From NCBI GenBank assembly GCA_027322565.1, contig DAHVRG010000086.1, forward strand, positions 1 to 6,698: a DNA stretch of 6,698 nt. The letters run 5' to 3'. Each line of letters opens with the position of its first letter. The stretch's first letter is position 1. A model generated the notes under the pieces. It ran no database searches. It was not told the DNA's origin and saw nothing but the letters and a program-made list of their open reading frames with translations. This DNA comes from Georgenia sp. (GTDB lineage: Bacteria; Actinomycetota; Actinomycetes; Actinomycetales; Actinomycetaceae). Both the position numbers and the translations under genes were made by a program. Positions 5,699 to 6,698 of the stretch are shown here, in pieces.

Positions 5699-6698
5699 AT
5701 GACCACGCTCGCCCCCGCCCCGGCCGTCGCCGACCCGTCGCCGCAGCCCGCGCCGGTCGCGGACGTCGACACCGCAGCGACGACCGTGGGTGCCCCGCGC
5801 CCGCCACGGCGCGTCGGCGTCGCCCGCCGCCTCTACCTCACCTTCGGGCTCGTCTCCCTCTTCACGCTCGTCGCCGCCCTGTTCGGCATCCGGGCGATCG
5901 CGGAGCAGCGCGACTACACCGGTGAGCTCCGGGAGGCGGAGCAGCTCGTCCAGCTCGCCGAGGAGGCGCGCTTCCAGATCGCGGACGCGACCGGGTGGCA
6001 GGCGCTCTACCTCGCCGACGTCGCCATCCTCGGGGCGGAGGTGGGCCTCGCCGAGGATGCCTACAACCTCTCCGGCATGGCCGAGACGCGGCAGGCCGTC
6101 GAGGCCTGGCTGGACCGTCTCAACACCTCCGGCATGGACCCGGAGCTGGCGACGGTCCTCGACCGGCTCCGGCCCGCCTGGGAGGACTTCTTCGCCTGGG
6201 ACGCACAGGTCGTCGAGTGGCTCTCGCAGGACACCGACGAGGGACGGCAGGCCGCCCTCGACTCGATCAACGGCGGTGACGCCGGCGCCGCCTACAGCAC
6301 GATCATCGGCATCGTCGACGAGGCCCAGGCGGTGGCGAACGCACAGGTCGAGGCGATCCAGGAGGCCCAGGAGGAGTCCCAGGACGCCGCGACGCTCGGG
6401 CTCCTCGGCACCGGCGCGGTCGGGATGGCGGCGGCAGCGATCTTCGCCTCCCGGACTACCCGGATCCTCGTCCGCCGCATCGCGCGGCTGCGTCACGTGG
6501 CCGAGCAGCTGCGCGCGGGCGACCTCACCACCCGCTCCGAGCTGCGCCCCACCGACGAGCTGGGAGACGTCGGCGCAGCGCTCGACGACGGCGTCGTCGC
6601 GGTGCGCGGCCTCGTCGGCGCGGTCGGTGACTCCGCCGTGAACGTCGCCCGTTCGGCCGAGGGGCTCGACGCCCGCACGACCAGGACCGTCGGCGAGG
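5699..6698 (+). CDS. Methyl-accepting chemotaxis protein (MCP2), 3' end outside window
   Basis: Open from ATG 5699 to the window edge (333 codons), with GAAGGA (5689-5694) 4 nt upstream. Residues 1-43 are an unusually long Pro/Ala-rich cytoplasmic stretch ending in basic residues (RPPRRVGVARR). TM1 covers about 45-64. The extracytoplasmic sensor (about 65-230) is helical and contains FQIADATGWQALYLADV and several acidic helices; its ligand is unknown. TM2 is about 231-250. A HAMP linker follows from about 251, with GDLTT (274-278) and DELG (286-289), the same landmarks as in MCP1. The visible part stops at the start of the signalling coiled coil, before the conserved tip, so the receptor call rests on topology, HAMP and context. 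A HAMP-containing histidine kinase or cyclase is possible but unlikely beside cheA-cheW. The sensor differs from that of MCP1, suggesting another stimulus. Confidence 0.85.
   Translation, partial: MTTLAPAPAVADPSPQPAPVADVDTAATTVGAPRPPRRVGVARRLYLTFGLVSLFTLVAALFGIRAIAEQRDYTGELREAEQLVQLAEEARFQIADATGWQALYLADVAILGAEVGLAEDAYNLSGMAETRQAVEAWLDRLNTSGMDPELATVLDRLRPAWEDFFAWDAQVVEWLSQDTDEGRQAALDSINGGDAGAAYSTIIGIVDEAQAVANAQVEAIQEAQEESQDAATLGLLGTGAVGMAAAAIFASRTTRILVRRIARLRHVAEQLRAGDLTTRSELRPTDELGDVGAALDDGVVAVRGLVGAVGDSAVNVARSAEGLDARTTRTVGE

Noticed and set aside
5790..6641. 283-codon plus-strand frame over MCP2
   Set aside because: Ser/Arg/Pro-rich shadow frame. The frame from ATG 5699 has membrane segments and HAMP landmarks and is open to the edge.

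Overview
The window is very GC-rich, with strong G/C preference at third codon positions and GTG starts. It looks like a chromosomal flagellar/chemotaxis locus of a motile, high-GC Gram-positive bacterium (Actinomycetota). I cannot name the genus from sequence alone. All supported genes lie on the + strand. There is no sign of mobile elements, CRISPR, tRNA or rRNA.

Layout: (1) 1-971 is the end of a flagellar biosynthesis operon. It holds the C-terminus of FlhA, an overlapping small protein that looks like a free-standing FlhF N-terminal domain, and csrA 10 nt further on. (2) 972-1193 is a structured gap with several tandem inverted repeats, a weak sigma-28-like promoter candidate and a cluster of GGA triplets that ends on the next gene's Shine-Dalgarno. 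(3) 1194-2795 encodes a complete methyl-accepting chemotaxis protein (MCP1). (4) 2796-2878 is a short gap with a perfect sigma-28-type -10 box. (5) 2879-5643 holds cheA and cheW, overlapping by 4 nt. (6) 5644-5698 is a C-rich, G-poor spacer. (7) 5699-6698 is the N-terminal part of a second MCP (MCP2) that runs off the window.

How the genes fit together: FlhA is the export-gate protein that builds the flagellum, and CsrA is a likely post-transcriptional regulator of motility genes. MCP1 and MCP2 are membrane receptors. CheW couples them to the CheA histidine kinase, which would phosphorylate a CheY not present here. The less ordinary points are the lone FlhF-like N-domain, the CheA with two CheW-like domains and no recognisable P2 domain, and the csrA-mcp gap, where CsrA could plausibly act on the downstream receptor mRNA. 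No wholly new system was identified; the best leads are those three.
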